Assembly (NCBI RefSeq): GCF_022549695.1
Contig: NZ_JAKZGS010000025.1
Coordinates: 1 to 45,682, forward strand
DNA length: 45,682 nucleotides
Direction: 5' to 3'
Source: Belliella calami
GTDB lineage: Bacteria > Bacteroidota > Bacteroidia > Cytophagales > Cyclobacteriaceae
The position numbers and the translations under genes are program-made. How positions within the stretch are numbered: position 1 is the first letter of the stretch; every line of letters begins with the position of its first letter. The notes beneath the pieces are model-generated. The model had not been told where the DNA came from, searched no databases, and worked only from the letters and a program-made list of their open reading frames with translations. Positions 36,009 to 44,563 of this stretch are shown piece after piece.

Positions 36009-36039
36009 CAAATATCGGAGTTTTTGCTGAATTACCAAA
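36009..36039 (-). promoter_or_regulatory. rpmB operon promoter
   Basis: On the minus strand TTTG (36036-36039), exactly 19 bp, then GATATTTG (36009-36016): one mismatch from the Bacteroidota consensus. The -7 box and its following CA are identical to the rRNA promoter at 263-293. Confidence 0.8.
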
Positions 36040-36305
36040 ATCAAGATTCAAAATAATTCCGTAAAGTTTTAAAAATGTGGATGATTAGGGGAAAAAGACA
36101 AAAGATTCAAGACTTAAGACACAAGAAGCATAATTCTTGGCAAGGAATAAACTATTGGTTGATTAGGTTGCTAAGGGATTAGGATGCTAGTAGTATGAAA
36201 TAATACTATTTAGTAATAAAGAGTAGAAGCAAAATAAAGCTCTTCCCATGGCACTTCATAAAATTACTTGACACTTTTTTTATAATTACGTCCACGTTCT
36301 AGCGG

Positions 36306-36454
36306 CAAGTCATTTCGACTAGAGGAGCCTGCCCCGTAGAATTACGGGGAGAAATCTCGTACTAATTTCACACACCAACTTCAATTTTCACTTTCCTGTT
36401 TCAAAGTCGGGACGAGACCTCTCTCCCGAATGCTTTCGGGATCGAGGTGACTTT
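36306..36454. repeat. Intergenic inverted-repeat element (AAGTCATTTCGA family)
   Basis: The ends AAGTCATTTCGA (36307-36318) and the complement of AAGTCACCTCGA (36442-36453) are 12-bp inverted repeats with two mismatches. Inside are two more hairpins (CCCCGTAGAATTACGGGG, and CCCGAATGCTTTCGGG) and a GAGAAATCTCGT / ACGAGACCTCTC pair. GTCATTTCGAC...GAGAAATCTC-type repeats are common in Bacteroidota intergenic regions. No target duplication is evident. The remainder of 36040-36580 is pyrimidine-rich low-complexity sequence with no gene. Confidence 0.6.
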
Positions 36455-36580
36455 GTTCTTGATTCTTGTCTCTCGACTTATTTCTTGCTTCTTTCTTCTT
36501 TGTTTCTCGCCTCTCGCTTCTTGTCTCTCGTTTCTATTCTAACCCCACAGAAACAGAACTTTAGCTGCTAAAATAGCTTT

Positions 36581-36751
36581 TTAAGATCTCCCTCCCTCTT
36601 CCTTATATGGGCAATGTTTGCAGCCATTTCCACAGCAGTGTCCTCTTCTTAGATGATATTGAGCTGTAAAAACCATCATTCCGTTAGAATTCAAATAATA
36701 ATCGCCAGGGATCAACTTCATTGGTTCTGCTCGTTTCTTTTTTGAATTCAT
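36581..36751 (-). CDS. DUF5522 family protein (small Cys-rich)
   Basis: A 56-residue protein with a C-terminal motif RRGHCCGNGCKHCPY, which is the DUF5522 hallmark (GY...F.Y.LKRGYCCGNGCRHCPY). The four-cysteine cluster C39-C40-C44-C47 could bind metal, which is an inference. Function unknown; the gene is very small and easily missed. It diverges from rocD with ~88 bp between. Confidence 0.85.
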   Translation of the reverse strand: MNSKKKRAEPMKLIPGDYYLNSNGMMVFTAQYHLRRGHCCGNGCKHCPYKEEGGRS

Positions 36752-36839
36752 TCTTTATCCTCTGACGCATTTACTATATTTGTAGATTACGCTTAGGCAA
36801 TCACACAGCATTAATTATAGCTGTAAAATTACAAATTTT

Positions 36840-38114
36840 ATGATAGAAACAATAAACTCAAGTAAACAAGCAATCGAACTGGAAGATAAATATGGTGCTC
36901 ATAATTACCATCCACTGCCTGTTGTATTGGCAAAAGGTCAAGGTGTATTTCTTTGGGATGTTGAGGGAAAGAAATACTTCGATTTCCTATCTGCGTATTC
37001 AGCCGTAAACCAAGGACACTGCCATCCGAGAATCAAAGAAGCATTGATCGAACAGGCCGGCACGTTGACCTTGACTTCTCGTGCTTTTTTTAATGATGTA
37101 CTTGGCCCTTTTGAGAAATACATAACCGAATACTTTGGGTTTGACAAGGTTCTTCCAATGAATACTGGTGCTGAAGGTGTTGAGACTGCATTGAAGATTG
37201 CCAGAAAATGGGGTTACGAGAAAAAAGGCGTCGATGAAAATGAAGCGGTGATCGTCGTTGCAGAAAATAACTTTCATGGGCGAACAACTACCATCATCTC
37301 TTTTTCAAATGATCAAAATGCAAGAAAGAATTTTGGGCCATACACGGCCGGTTTCGTGAAAATTCCATACGATGATATTCCTGCTTTGGAAAAAGCATTG
37401 GAAGACAAAAATGTAGTGGCATTTCTTGTGGAACCGATCCAAGGCGAAGCTGGGGTTTATACACCTGCCGAAGATTTTATCAGAAAAGCATCCGACGCTT
37501 GCAGGTCGAAAAATGTACTTTTCATCGCTGACGAAATCCAAACTGGTATCGCACGGACAGGTTCCCTTCTAGCTGTATGTGGAAACTGCACCTGTGAGGC
37601 ACATTGCGAAAAGCAGTCTAGTTATACTCAACCTGACATGTTGATCTTGGGCAAAGCTATATCAGGTGGATTCTACCCTGTATCGGCAGTACTTGCAAAT
37701 AATGACATCATGAATGTCATCAAGCCAGGGCAACATGGCTCAACTTTCGGTGGAAATCCACTTGGAGCAAAAGTAGCAATCGCTGCATTGGAAGTGGTTA
37801 GAGACGAAAAGCTTGCTGTCAATGCCAGAAAACTTGGAAAGATCTTCCGCGAGAGAATGCAGGTTTTGGTTGATAAATATGGTATTTTGAAATTAGTAAG
37901 AGGAAAAGGTTTGCTAAATGCTGTAGTCGTCAATGATTCCGAAGACAGTTCTACTGCTTGGGATATGTGTGTAGCACTGAAAGACAATGGGCTCTTGGCT
38001 AAGCCTACCCATGGAAATATCATTCGCTTCGCACCACCTTTGGTGATGACAGAAGCGCAACTTCACGAATGTTGTGATATTATAGAAAAAGTGGTGAAGG
38101 AGTTTGATAAATGA
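36840..38114 (+). CDS. rocD: Ornithine aminotransferase
   Basis: A 424-residue PLP-dependent class-III aminotransferase moving the delta-amino group of ornithine to 2-oxoglutarate. Motifs are [45 protein letters not shown] and the PLP-lysine site [20 protein letters not shown]. It carries a Cys-rich insertion ([13 protein letters not shown]) typical of Bacteroidota RocD. It supports arginine/ornithine breakdown to glutamate and proline. A -7-like TATATTTG lies at 36775-36782 with no clear -33. It converges with the hydrolase-like gene. Confidence 0.94.
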   Translation: MIETINSSKQAIELEDKYGAHNYHPLPVVLAKGQGVFLWDVEGKKYFDFLSAYSAVNQGHCHPRIKEALIEQAGTLTLTSRAFFNDVLGPFEKYITEYFGFDKVLPMNTGAEGVETALKIARKWGYEKKGVDENEAVIVVAENNFHGRTTTIISFSNDQNARKNFGPYTAGFVKIPYDDIPALEKALEDKNVVAFLVEPIQGEAGVYTPAEDFIRKASDACRSKNVLFIADEIQTGIARTGSLLAVCGNCTCEAHCEKQSSYTQPDMLILGKAISGGFYPVSAVLANNDIMNVIKPGQHGSTFGGNPLGAKVAIAALEVVRDEKLAVNARKLGKIFRERMQVLVDKYGILKLVRGKGLLNAVVVNDSEDSSTAWDMCVALKDNGLLAKPTHGNIIRFAPPLVMTEAQLHECCDIIEKVVKEFDK

Positions 38115-38240
38115 AATATGACTTCATCGAAATAGAGTAGATGTACAATAGATATGATGTTGAAGTAAGATCGAAATATCGTAGTGATAATTTGAAAAGG
38201 GATGTTTATGGAATTTAAATCCTTAGCATTCCTTTTTTTC

Positions 38241-39389
38241 TTAACGGATCAATCCTATATTTTGAAGGTTTTTGAAGGCTTGGATTTGCCCTTTCACATC
38301 GCTATCGAAAAAACTTTGGAGAACAAAAGGCCATTCAGGTTGTGAATAAAGCTTCTGCAAGGCATGTGCATCTTTTATATAAAGCATGGTTGGGTTTGAG
38401 ATGAATTCCGCCAACCCTTCGAATGTTTTTGGGTTGATCATTAGATTTTGACTGGAACAGACGATCATCATCTTTCCTGAAAACTGTGTCAGCAAATCAT
38501 AATGCATACCCACGAACCTGAATGGCTGCCGATCAAAAGCATCCCAAACTTCCATGCTGTTATTCTTCATCCATTGGATTACACTCGGAATTGTCTTGGA
38601 TTCGTCATGCTCATAGAGGTAATTTCGAGTATGCTCAAAAAGACGGACTTTTACGGCTATGCGCTGAAATTTTTCTCCATTCACCTCCGGTAATAAGAAA
38701 TCCCAGGAATTGAATTGGTAAATTCTATCTACAAGTTCATTCTTTTTTCGCTTTCCTCCATAAAAAGACTCTTCCAACCCCATATACCATGCAAACTTTA
38801 TCCATTTTTCATCTATGAATTCTTGTGAAGCTTCACCATTCGTGATTTCAAAGGGTCGGAAATTCATATTCTTCTGCAAATCAAAAAGAAGGGGATTGAT
38901 AGCTAACATTTTACTTACTTGATCCGGAAAAATACTGAGGTAATGAAGCGCTATACCTGAAGCACTGGCATATGCAAGAAGATGGATTTTTTCACTTCCC
39001 AGAACCCCATTTCTAAACAACTCTAAATCTTTGGCTTGCTGATCTAGATTTAACCACTTGTAGGCATTGGACCAGTTCGCTTGCCCTGTATAGTTCACAA
39101 GCCGACTAATCTCTTCAGAATACGACCTCCCCAGAAAATATACAATGTTGAATTTATCCGAAAAGTCGAGCTGCTGATAGTAATTTGCAAAACACCCATC
39201 CAAAGCATCCGACAAAACCACCACAGTCTCTTTATCAGGATCAAATCCTTCTTCAAATACAAAGTCTACTTTGATTTTTACACCGTTGGCATCGTTGTGG
39301 TCTATGGGCACTAAAACATAATCGACTTCTCCTCCAATAGTTGCTTGGAATGTCAAAAAAAGAGTAAGTAATAAGCCAACTGTTTTCAT
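38241..39389 (-). CDS. Exported alpha/beta-hydrolase-fold protein, probably catalytically degenerate
   Basis: A 382-residue exported protein (signal peptide ~1-19). The fold layout resembles alpha/beta hydrolases: strand VVVLSDALDG, the nucleophile elbow IHLLAYASASGIALHYL (138-150), and MMIVCSSQNLMINP and DAHALQKLYSQPEWP near the C-terminus for the acid and His. At the elbow the usual GxSxG reads A-Y-A-S-A with Ala in the serine position, and the acid position reads Asn, so the catalytic triad appears lost although a His remains. It could be an inactive binding protein. Family not identified. It converges with rocD. Confidence 0.6.
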   Translation of the reverse strand: MKTVGLLLTLFLTFQATIGGEVDYVLVPIDHNDANGVKIKVDFVFEEGFDPDKETVVVLSDALDGCFANYYQQLDFSDKFNIVYFLGRSYSEEISRLVNYTGQANWSNAYKWLNLDQQAKDLELFRNGVLGSEKIHLLAYASASGIALHYLSIFPDQVSKMLAINPLLFDLQKNMNFRPFEITNGEASQEFIDEKWIKFAWYMGLEESFYGGKRKKNELVDRIYQFNSWDFLLPEVNGEKFQRIAVKVRLFEHTRNYLYEHDESKTIPSVIQWMKNNSMEVWDAFDRQPFRFVGMHYDLLTQFSGKMMIVCSSQNLMINPKTFEGLAEFISNPTMLYIKDAHALQKLYSQPEWPFVLQSFFDSDVKGQIQAFKNLQNIGLIR

Positions 39390-39535
39390 AGCGTATAATT
39401 ACAGCTAACATAAGCACAATTCTTGTTATATGGTTTAATCTAAAGTTAATTCTAGTTAAGCGTACTAATGAAGGATCAAAAACTGAAAAATTCAAAAACG
39501 CAAACAATTAAAATGAAACTGTTTCCTCAACATCC

Positions 39536-39566
39536 TGTGGCATTTCGGTTGTAAGCTTTACCTTTG
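39536..39566 (+). promoter_or_regulatory. Probable promoter of the HAD phosphatase gene
   Basis: TACCTTTG (39559-39566) matches TAnnTTTG. Nineteen bp upstream is TGTG (39536-39539), one mismatch from TTTG. The start codon follows 29 bp later. Confidence 0.6.
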
Positions 39567-39595
39567 CACCAAATTAAAACCAAACCTACTACCCC

Positions 39596-40246
39596 ATGCA
39601 AAAAGCAATAATTTTCGATATGGACGGAGTGATCTGCCATACCAACCCTTTTCATTCTATGGCATTTAAATCATTTTTTGCCAAAAGAGATATGCAGCCT
39701 ACAGAAGAGGAATTTGCCGAGCACATGTATGGCAAAAGCAATTCATATATCATGAGCCATTTTTTTGGAAGAAAAATAGAAGGTGAAGAACTGTTGCAGC
39801 TGGAAGACGAAAAGGAGAGCCTGTTTAGGGAAATTTATGCCGAGAAAATCGATCCAATAGCTGGATACTTGGAATTCCTAGATAGCATCAAAGCAAAAAA
39901 CATCCCAACTGGAGTAGCTACTTCCGCTCCTTTGGCAAACTTAGAATTGATAGCCAAGAAACTATCACTTCTAAATAAAATGGAATCTGTCTTGGCCAGT
40001 GAAAATGTCAGCAAACATAAGCCTGATCCTGAAGTTTATCTTAAATCTGCCGATAACCTAAATGTATCTCCCAAGAATTGCATCGTCTTCGAAGATTCCT
40101 TCTCTGGTGTAACAGCTGCTTTGAATGCTGGAATGAAGGTAGTCGGCGTACTCTCTTCACATACCAAAGATGAACTGCCTCCATGTGATTTATATATCAA
40201 CGATTATGTGAACCTAAAGCTAGATACAGTTTTAGATTTATTCTGA
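39596..40246 (+). CDS. HAD superfamily phosphatase/phosphoglucomutase-like
   Basis: A 216-residue HAD hydrolase of the beta-phosphoglucomutase/phosphatase-like subfamily. Motif I is IIFDMDGVI (D8, D10), motif II GVATSAPL, motif III lysine in SKHKPDPEVYLK, and motif IV IVFEDSFSG. The cap domain is the helical type between motifs I and II. It could be a sugar-phosphate phosphatase or phosphoglucomutase; the substrate cannot be assigned. It is apparently monocistronic, and the terminator lies in the 588-bp gap after it. Confidence 0.9.
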   Translation: MQKAIIFDMDGVICHTNPFHSMAFKSFFAKRDMQPTEEEFAEHMYGKSNSYIMSHFFGRKIEGEELLQLEDEKESLFREIYAEKIDPIAGYLEFLDSIKAKNIPTGVATSAPLANLELIAKKLSLLNKMESVLASENVSKHKPDPEVYLKSADNLNVSPKNCIVFEDSFSGVTAALNAGMKVVGVLSSHTKDELPPCDLYINDYVNLKLDTVLDLF

Positions 40247-40440
40247 TATTCTGGTGTTATGTTAGTTTAGGATTTACATATGAGTCAGTTGAACTGCGAT
40301 TCCCAAAAACAATCACCTTGGCAGAATTTTCAACGTTAAGCGTTAAGTAGCTTGTTCTTTCAATCCGTACGATTAAGACAACTGCAGTTCTTAACTAAGA
40401 CCAAGGGCTTATACATTAGATTACAATTTTTGAGTACTAA

Positions 40441-40480
40441 TTCTTCAAGGGTTTAGAACCCTTGAAGAATTTCTTTTTAA
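40441..40480 (+). terminator. Intrinsic terminator in the HAD-porin gap
   Basis: TTCTTCAAGGGTT (40441-40453), loop TAG, AACCCTTGAAGAA (40457-40469), then TTTCTTTTT. A 13-bp perfect stem. It lies 195 bp after the HAD gene stop. The remainder of 40247-40834 shows no gene or clear promoter. Confidence 0.85.
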
Positions 40481-40834
40481 AATTTTTGGGTCTCACTTAG
40501 TTTCCAGTAAGCTATCATAACTGAATTTACCTGATCTGATGTGCAAACAAACAACTATCAACTGATCCCTTAAAACCATTATTCACTTAACAATTTTTTG
40601 CCATTAATTTAACATTTGAGTTTCCTTAACATTTTGGTAACAATTAAAAAGAGGTCTAAGAAAGCATTTCTAATTGTTTTTCAAGCTTTTGTATCCAAAG
40701 AAACTCCTTATATAACATGCAACCCGAAATTCACATAACAAATTATTAATTTCTCCATCATCATAAAGAAATATTGGCTCACCACCTTTGTGACGCTGTA
40801 CAATACTTCTTATTATTAAAACCCATTTCTGGTT

Positions 40835-42046
40835 ATGCGAATCAAAATCGCTATGGCTATCATCTTAGGATTGATGGTCTTCTCCAAGGATGTTTTTGCA
40901 AGGGACATTCCAAGAGACTCAACCGCAACTGAGGAGGTTCAACAAACTTTGAAAAAAAGCTGGTTTGAGTCTATTCAATTGCGAGGCTATGCCCAATTGC
41001 GGTACAACCGTTTATTAGAAACCAATCCTGACTTATCTTGTGATCAGTGTGATAAATCTTGGGGAGATAATGGAGGTTTCTTTTTCCGTAGGATCAGACT
41101 TGTCTTTTATGGACAAATTCACGAAAGAATTTATTTCTACATCCAACCAGATTTTGCCTCGGGTGGAAACAATTTCGCCCAGATTAGGGATGCTTATTTT
41201 GATTTAGGTCTTGACAGAAAACAGGAGTTTAGACTAAGAATTGGGCAAAGCAAAGTTCCATTTGGTTTTGAAAACCTTCAATCCAGTCAAAACAGAACTC
41301 CACTTGACCGAAATGATGGACTCAATTCTGCAGTTGCTAATGAACGTGACATTGGGGTAATGTTTTACTATGCGCCTTCAGTAATCAGAAAAAGGTTTAG
41401 CTATTTGGTATCGTCAGGACTCAAAGGATCTGGAGATTACGGAGTGTTTGGCTTGGGACTATACAATGGTCAAACTGCAAATCAACCTGACAAAAACAAC
41501 TCGCTACATGTCGTATCAAGATTGACTTATCCTTTTGAATTGCCATCAGGACAAATCATAGAAACATCCTTTCAAGGCTATTCAGGAAAGTTTGTGATCA
41601 ATAGAAACCCACTGACTGACTTCGATCAAACGGAATTCAGGGAATACAGGTATGGCCCAAGTTTCATCCTATATCCTCAACCTTTTGGAATCCAGGCTGA
41701 ATTCAACTGGGGAAGAGGCCCAGAATATGATCCTGAAACAAACACTGTCAATGATGCACCATTGGAAGGCGGATATGTATTGGCGTCCTATTTTCTTCAA
41801 AAAGGAAAAGATATTTTTATTCCATTTACAAGATATCATTACTATAAAGGAGGAAAAAAGCACGAGCTTGATGCCACCAAACACAGAGTCAAAGAATTGG
41901 AAATCGGAGTAGAATGGCAGCCACACAAAAACTTCGAACTTGTGGCTATGTACACGATATCAGACAGGACGTTTGAAGATTCATTGAATCCCGACAACAG
42001 ACAAAAAGGTTCATTGCTAAGACTACAAGCCCAAATCAATTTCTAA
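40835..42046 (+). CDS. Phosphate-selective porin family (OprO/OprP-like) outer-membrane protein
   Basis: A 403-residue outer-membrane porin: signal peptide ~1-22 (FSKDVFA), then the family start SIQLRGYAQLRYNRLLE and the FFFRRIRLVFYGQIHERIYFYIQPDFA strand segment. RLRIGQSKVPFGFENLQSS and NERDIGVM are hallmarks, and the final strand ends QAQINF with a terminal Phe. It forms an ion- or solute-conducting barrel; the phosphate selectivity is inferred from family name only. The tandem array begins 11 bp after the stop, and an 11-bp inverted repeat spans that stop. Confidence 0.92.
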   Translation: MRIKIAMAIILGLMVFSKDVFARDIPRDSTATEEVQQTLKKSWFESIQLRGYAQLRYNRLLETNPDLSCDQCDKSWGDNGGFFFRRIRLVFYGQIHERIYFYIQPDFASGGNNFAQIRDAYFDLGLDRKQEFRLRIGQSKVPFGFENLQSSQNRTPLDRNDGLNSAVANERDIGVMFYYAPSVIRKRFSYLVSSGLKGSGDYGVFGLGLYNGQTANQPDKNNSLHVVSRLTYPFELPSGQIIETSFQGYSGKFVINRNPLTDFDQTEFREYRYGPSFILYPQPFGIQAEFNWGRGPEYDPETNTVNDAPLEGGYVLASYFLQKGKDIFIPFTRYHYYKGGKKHELDATKHRVKELEIGVEWQPHKNFELVAMYTISDRTFEDSLNPDNRQKGSLLRLQAQINF

Positions 42047-42060
42047 ATAGATTTGGGCTT
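42027..42060. repeat. Inverted repeat across the porin stop codon
   Basis: AAGCCCAAATC (42027-42037) and GATTTGGGCTT (42050-42060) form an 11-bp perfect stem with a 12-nt loop that contains the TAA stop. No T-run follows, so it may be a transcript-end or processing hairpin rather than a terminator. The right arm runs into the first unit of the tandem array. Confidence 0.55.
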
Positions 42061-43939
42061 GCCGCAGGGAACACAAGGGTACGTAAAGTTTTAACACTCC
42101 ATACTTCATCCAAAAAAACCTTTGAGGAACTTTGCGACCTTCGCGGCAAACCCATCCTAGAAAAAAAACTTACCGCAGGGAACACAAGGTTGCGTAAAGT
42201 TTTAACACTCCCGTCTTCATCCAAAAAAATCTTTGAGGAACTTTGCGACCTTCGCGGCAAACCCATCCTAGAAAAAAAACTTACCGCAGGAAACTCAAGG
42301 GTACGCATAGTTTTAACTCTCCATACTTCATCTAAAAAAAACCTTTGCGGAACTTTGCGACCTTCGCGGCAAACCCATCCTAGAAAAAAAACTTGCCGCA
42401 GGAAACTCAAGGTTACGTAAAGTTTTAACTCTCCCGTCTTCATCCAAAAAAAACCTTTGAGGAACTTTGCAACCTTCGCGGCAAACCCATCCTAGAAAAA
42501 AAACTTACCGCAGGGAACACAAGGTTACGTAAAGTTTCAACACTCCATACTTCATCCAAAAAAACCTTTGCGGAACTTTGCGACCTTCGCGGCAAACCCA
42601 TCCTAGAAAAAAAACTTGCCGCAGGGAACACAAGGTTACGCAAAGTTTTAACACTCCATACTTCATCTAAAAAAACCTTTGCGGAACTTTGCGACCTTCG
42701 CGGCAAACCCATCCTAGAAAAAAAACTTGCCGCAGGAAACTCAAGGGTACGCAAAGTTTTAACACTCCATACTTCATCCAAAAAAACCTTTGCGAAACTT
42801 TGCGACCTTCGCGGCAAACCCATCCTAGAAAAAAAACTTGCCGAAGGAAACTCAAGGGTACGCAAAGTTTTAACACTCCATACTTCATTTAAAAAAACCT
42901 TTGAGGAACTTTGCGACCTTCGCGGCAAACCCATCCTAGAAAAAAAACTTGCCGCAGGGAACTCAAGGGTATGCAAAGTTTTAACACTCCATACTTCATC
43001 TAAAAAAACCTTTGAGGAACTTTGCGACCTTCGCGGCAAACCCATCCTAGAAAAAAACACTTGCCGCAGGGAACACAAGGTTACGCAAAGTTTTAACACT
43101 CCATACTTCATCTAAAAAAACCTTTGAGGAACTTTGCGACCTTCGCGGCAAACCCATCCTAGAAAAAACACTTAACTCAGGAAACACAAGGTTACGCAAA
43201 GTTTTAACACTCCATACTTCATCTAAAAAAAACCTTTGAGGAACTTTGCGACCTTCGCGGCAAACCCATCCTAGAAAAAAAACTTACCGTAGGAAACTCA
43301 AGGGTACGCAAAGTTTTAACACTCCATACTTCATCCAAAAAAACCTTTGCGGAACTTTGCGACCTTCGCGGCAAACCCATCCTAGAAAAAAAAACTTGCC
43401 GCAGGGAACACAAGGTTACGCAAAGTTTTAACTCTCCATACTTCATCTAAAAAAAACCTTTGAGGAACTTTGTAACCTTCGCGGCAAACCCATCCTAGAA
43501 AAAAAACTTGCCGCAGGGAACACAAGGTTACGCAAAGTTTTAACACTCCATACTTCATCCAAAAAAACCTTTGCGGAACTTTGCGACCTTCGCGGCAAAC
43601 CCATCCTAGAAAAAAAACTTACCGCAGGAAACTCAAGGGTATGCAAAGTTTTAACACTCCATACTTCATCTAAAAAAACCTTTGCGGAACTTTGCGACCT
43701 TCGCGGCAAACCCATCCTAGAAAAAACACTTGCCGCAGGAAACTCAAGGTTACGCAAAGATTTAACACTCCATACTTCATCCAAAAAAACCTTTGCGAAC
43801 CTTTGCGACCTTCGCGGCAAACCCATCCTAGAAAAAAAACTTGCCGCAGGAAACTCAAGGGTATGCAAAGTTTTAACACTCCATACTTCATCTAAAAAAA
43901 CCTTTGAGGAACTTTGCGACCTTCGCGGCAAACCCATCC
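42058..43939. repeat. 17-unit tandem array of a ~111-bp repeat
   Basis: Seventeen head-to-tail units of about 110-112 bp, each with CTTGCCGCAGG, then GCAAAGTTTTAACACTCC, a CTTCATC(C/T)-A-tract, CCTTTGCGGAACTTTGCGAC and a GGCAAACCCATCC segment; the last unit ends at CCCATCC. Units differ by 5-15% in recurring variants (GGGAACACAAGGTTACG or GGAAACTCAAGGGTACG). The minus strand reads open frames of a 37-residue repeat, because 111 is a multiple of three, but indels break them. It lies between the porin and tlpA-like genes. No protein-coding gene is supported here. Confidence 0.9.
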
Positions 43940-43967
43940 CAAAACATAATTAGCGTTAAGCTTTTTT

Positions 43968-43975
43968 TATTTTTG
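43968..43975 (+). promoter_or_regulatory. Possible -7 box before the thioredoxin-like gene
   Basis: TATTTTTG matches TAnnTTTG, 43 bp upstream of the start codon and just past the array. No matching TTTG is found 19 bp upstream, so support is weak. Confidence 0.4.
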
Positions 43976-44018
43976 CACAAAAGAATATATATTTAGTCAC
44001 AACTAAACAAATATTCAA

Positions 44019-44534
44019 ATGAAAGCACTTGCAGGTTTTGTATTATCCTTATTTATTTTTCTTTATTCCAATACTGAAAAAGCATCCACCAACTTCAAAG
44101 AGGAATTTAACAAAACCTTGGGAAAAAGTTCTGGAATCCCCGAATTGGCACAGGGCGAAGTAGTTGTTATTAACCTTTGGGCGACTTGGTGTGGCCCTTG
44201 TATTAAAGAAATCCCAGAGATGAATGAAATCGCTACTGAATATAAAGACAAAAATGTAAGATTTATCGCTTTTTCAGATGAGACAGAAAATGTATATGAA
44301 ACTTTCCTGAAAAAAAGGGAAAACTTCCAATTTGAATACGAGTTGAGTTTTGGTAATAAAGCTGCGACTACGATACTAAAAGCCTTGGATAAAAGTGAAT
44401 ACAAAGGACGAGCGATTCCATTACACGTATTGATTGACAAAAATGGAGAAGTTGCAGACGTTTTTATAGGTGCTTCACCAATGAATATCGAAAAAATCAA
44501 AAGCTTTTTGGAAGCGAATGCTTCTGCGGAATAA
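44019..44534 (+). CDS. TlpA-like thioredoxin-fold protein
   Basis: A 171-residue exported thioredoxin-fold protein: hydrophobic N-terminus (residues 3-17), then the core with VVVINLWATWCGPCIKEIPEM (WCGPC, Cys58/Cys61) and the cis-Pro in GRAIPLHVLIDKNGE. The role is disulfide reduction or peroxide-type redox work in the periplasm, as for TlpA/ResA-like proteins. Its TAA stop overlaps an ATG of the hemB frame (TAATG), so the genes are probably co-transcribed. ResA-like proteins often serve cytochrome maturation, which would fit the hemB neighbour, but that is an inference. Confidence 0.9.
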   Translation: MKALAGFVLSLFIFLYSNTEKASTNFKEEFNKTLGKSSGIPELAQGEVVVINLWATWCGPCIKEIPEMNEIATEYKDKNVRFIAFSDETENVYETFLKKRENFQFEYELSFGNKAATTILKALDKSEYKGRAIPLHVLIDKNGEVADVFIGASPMNIEKIKSFLEANASAE

Positions 44535-44563
44535 TGTTAACTTTGCATCAAAATTCACTTGAT

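Noticed and set aside
40247-40834. Small gene in the HAD-porin gap
   Set aside because: No frame with a credible start or family match; only a terminator is recognisable.
42036-43937. Open frames on the minus and plus strands inside the tandem array, coding repeated peptides such as FFSRMGLPRRSQS
   Set aside because: The 111-bp unit is a multiple of three, so one frame stays open by chance until an indel. Frames break repeatedly in the A-tracts, several frames are open at once on both strands, and no signal, start context or family match exists.
42058-43939. CRISPR array
   Set aside because: Units are ~111 bp and contiguous, without unique spacers, and no cas genes are present.
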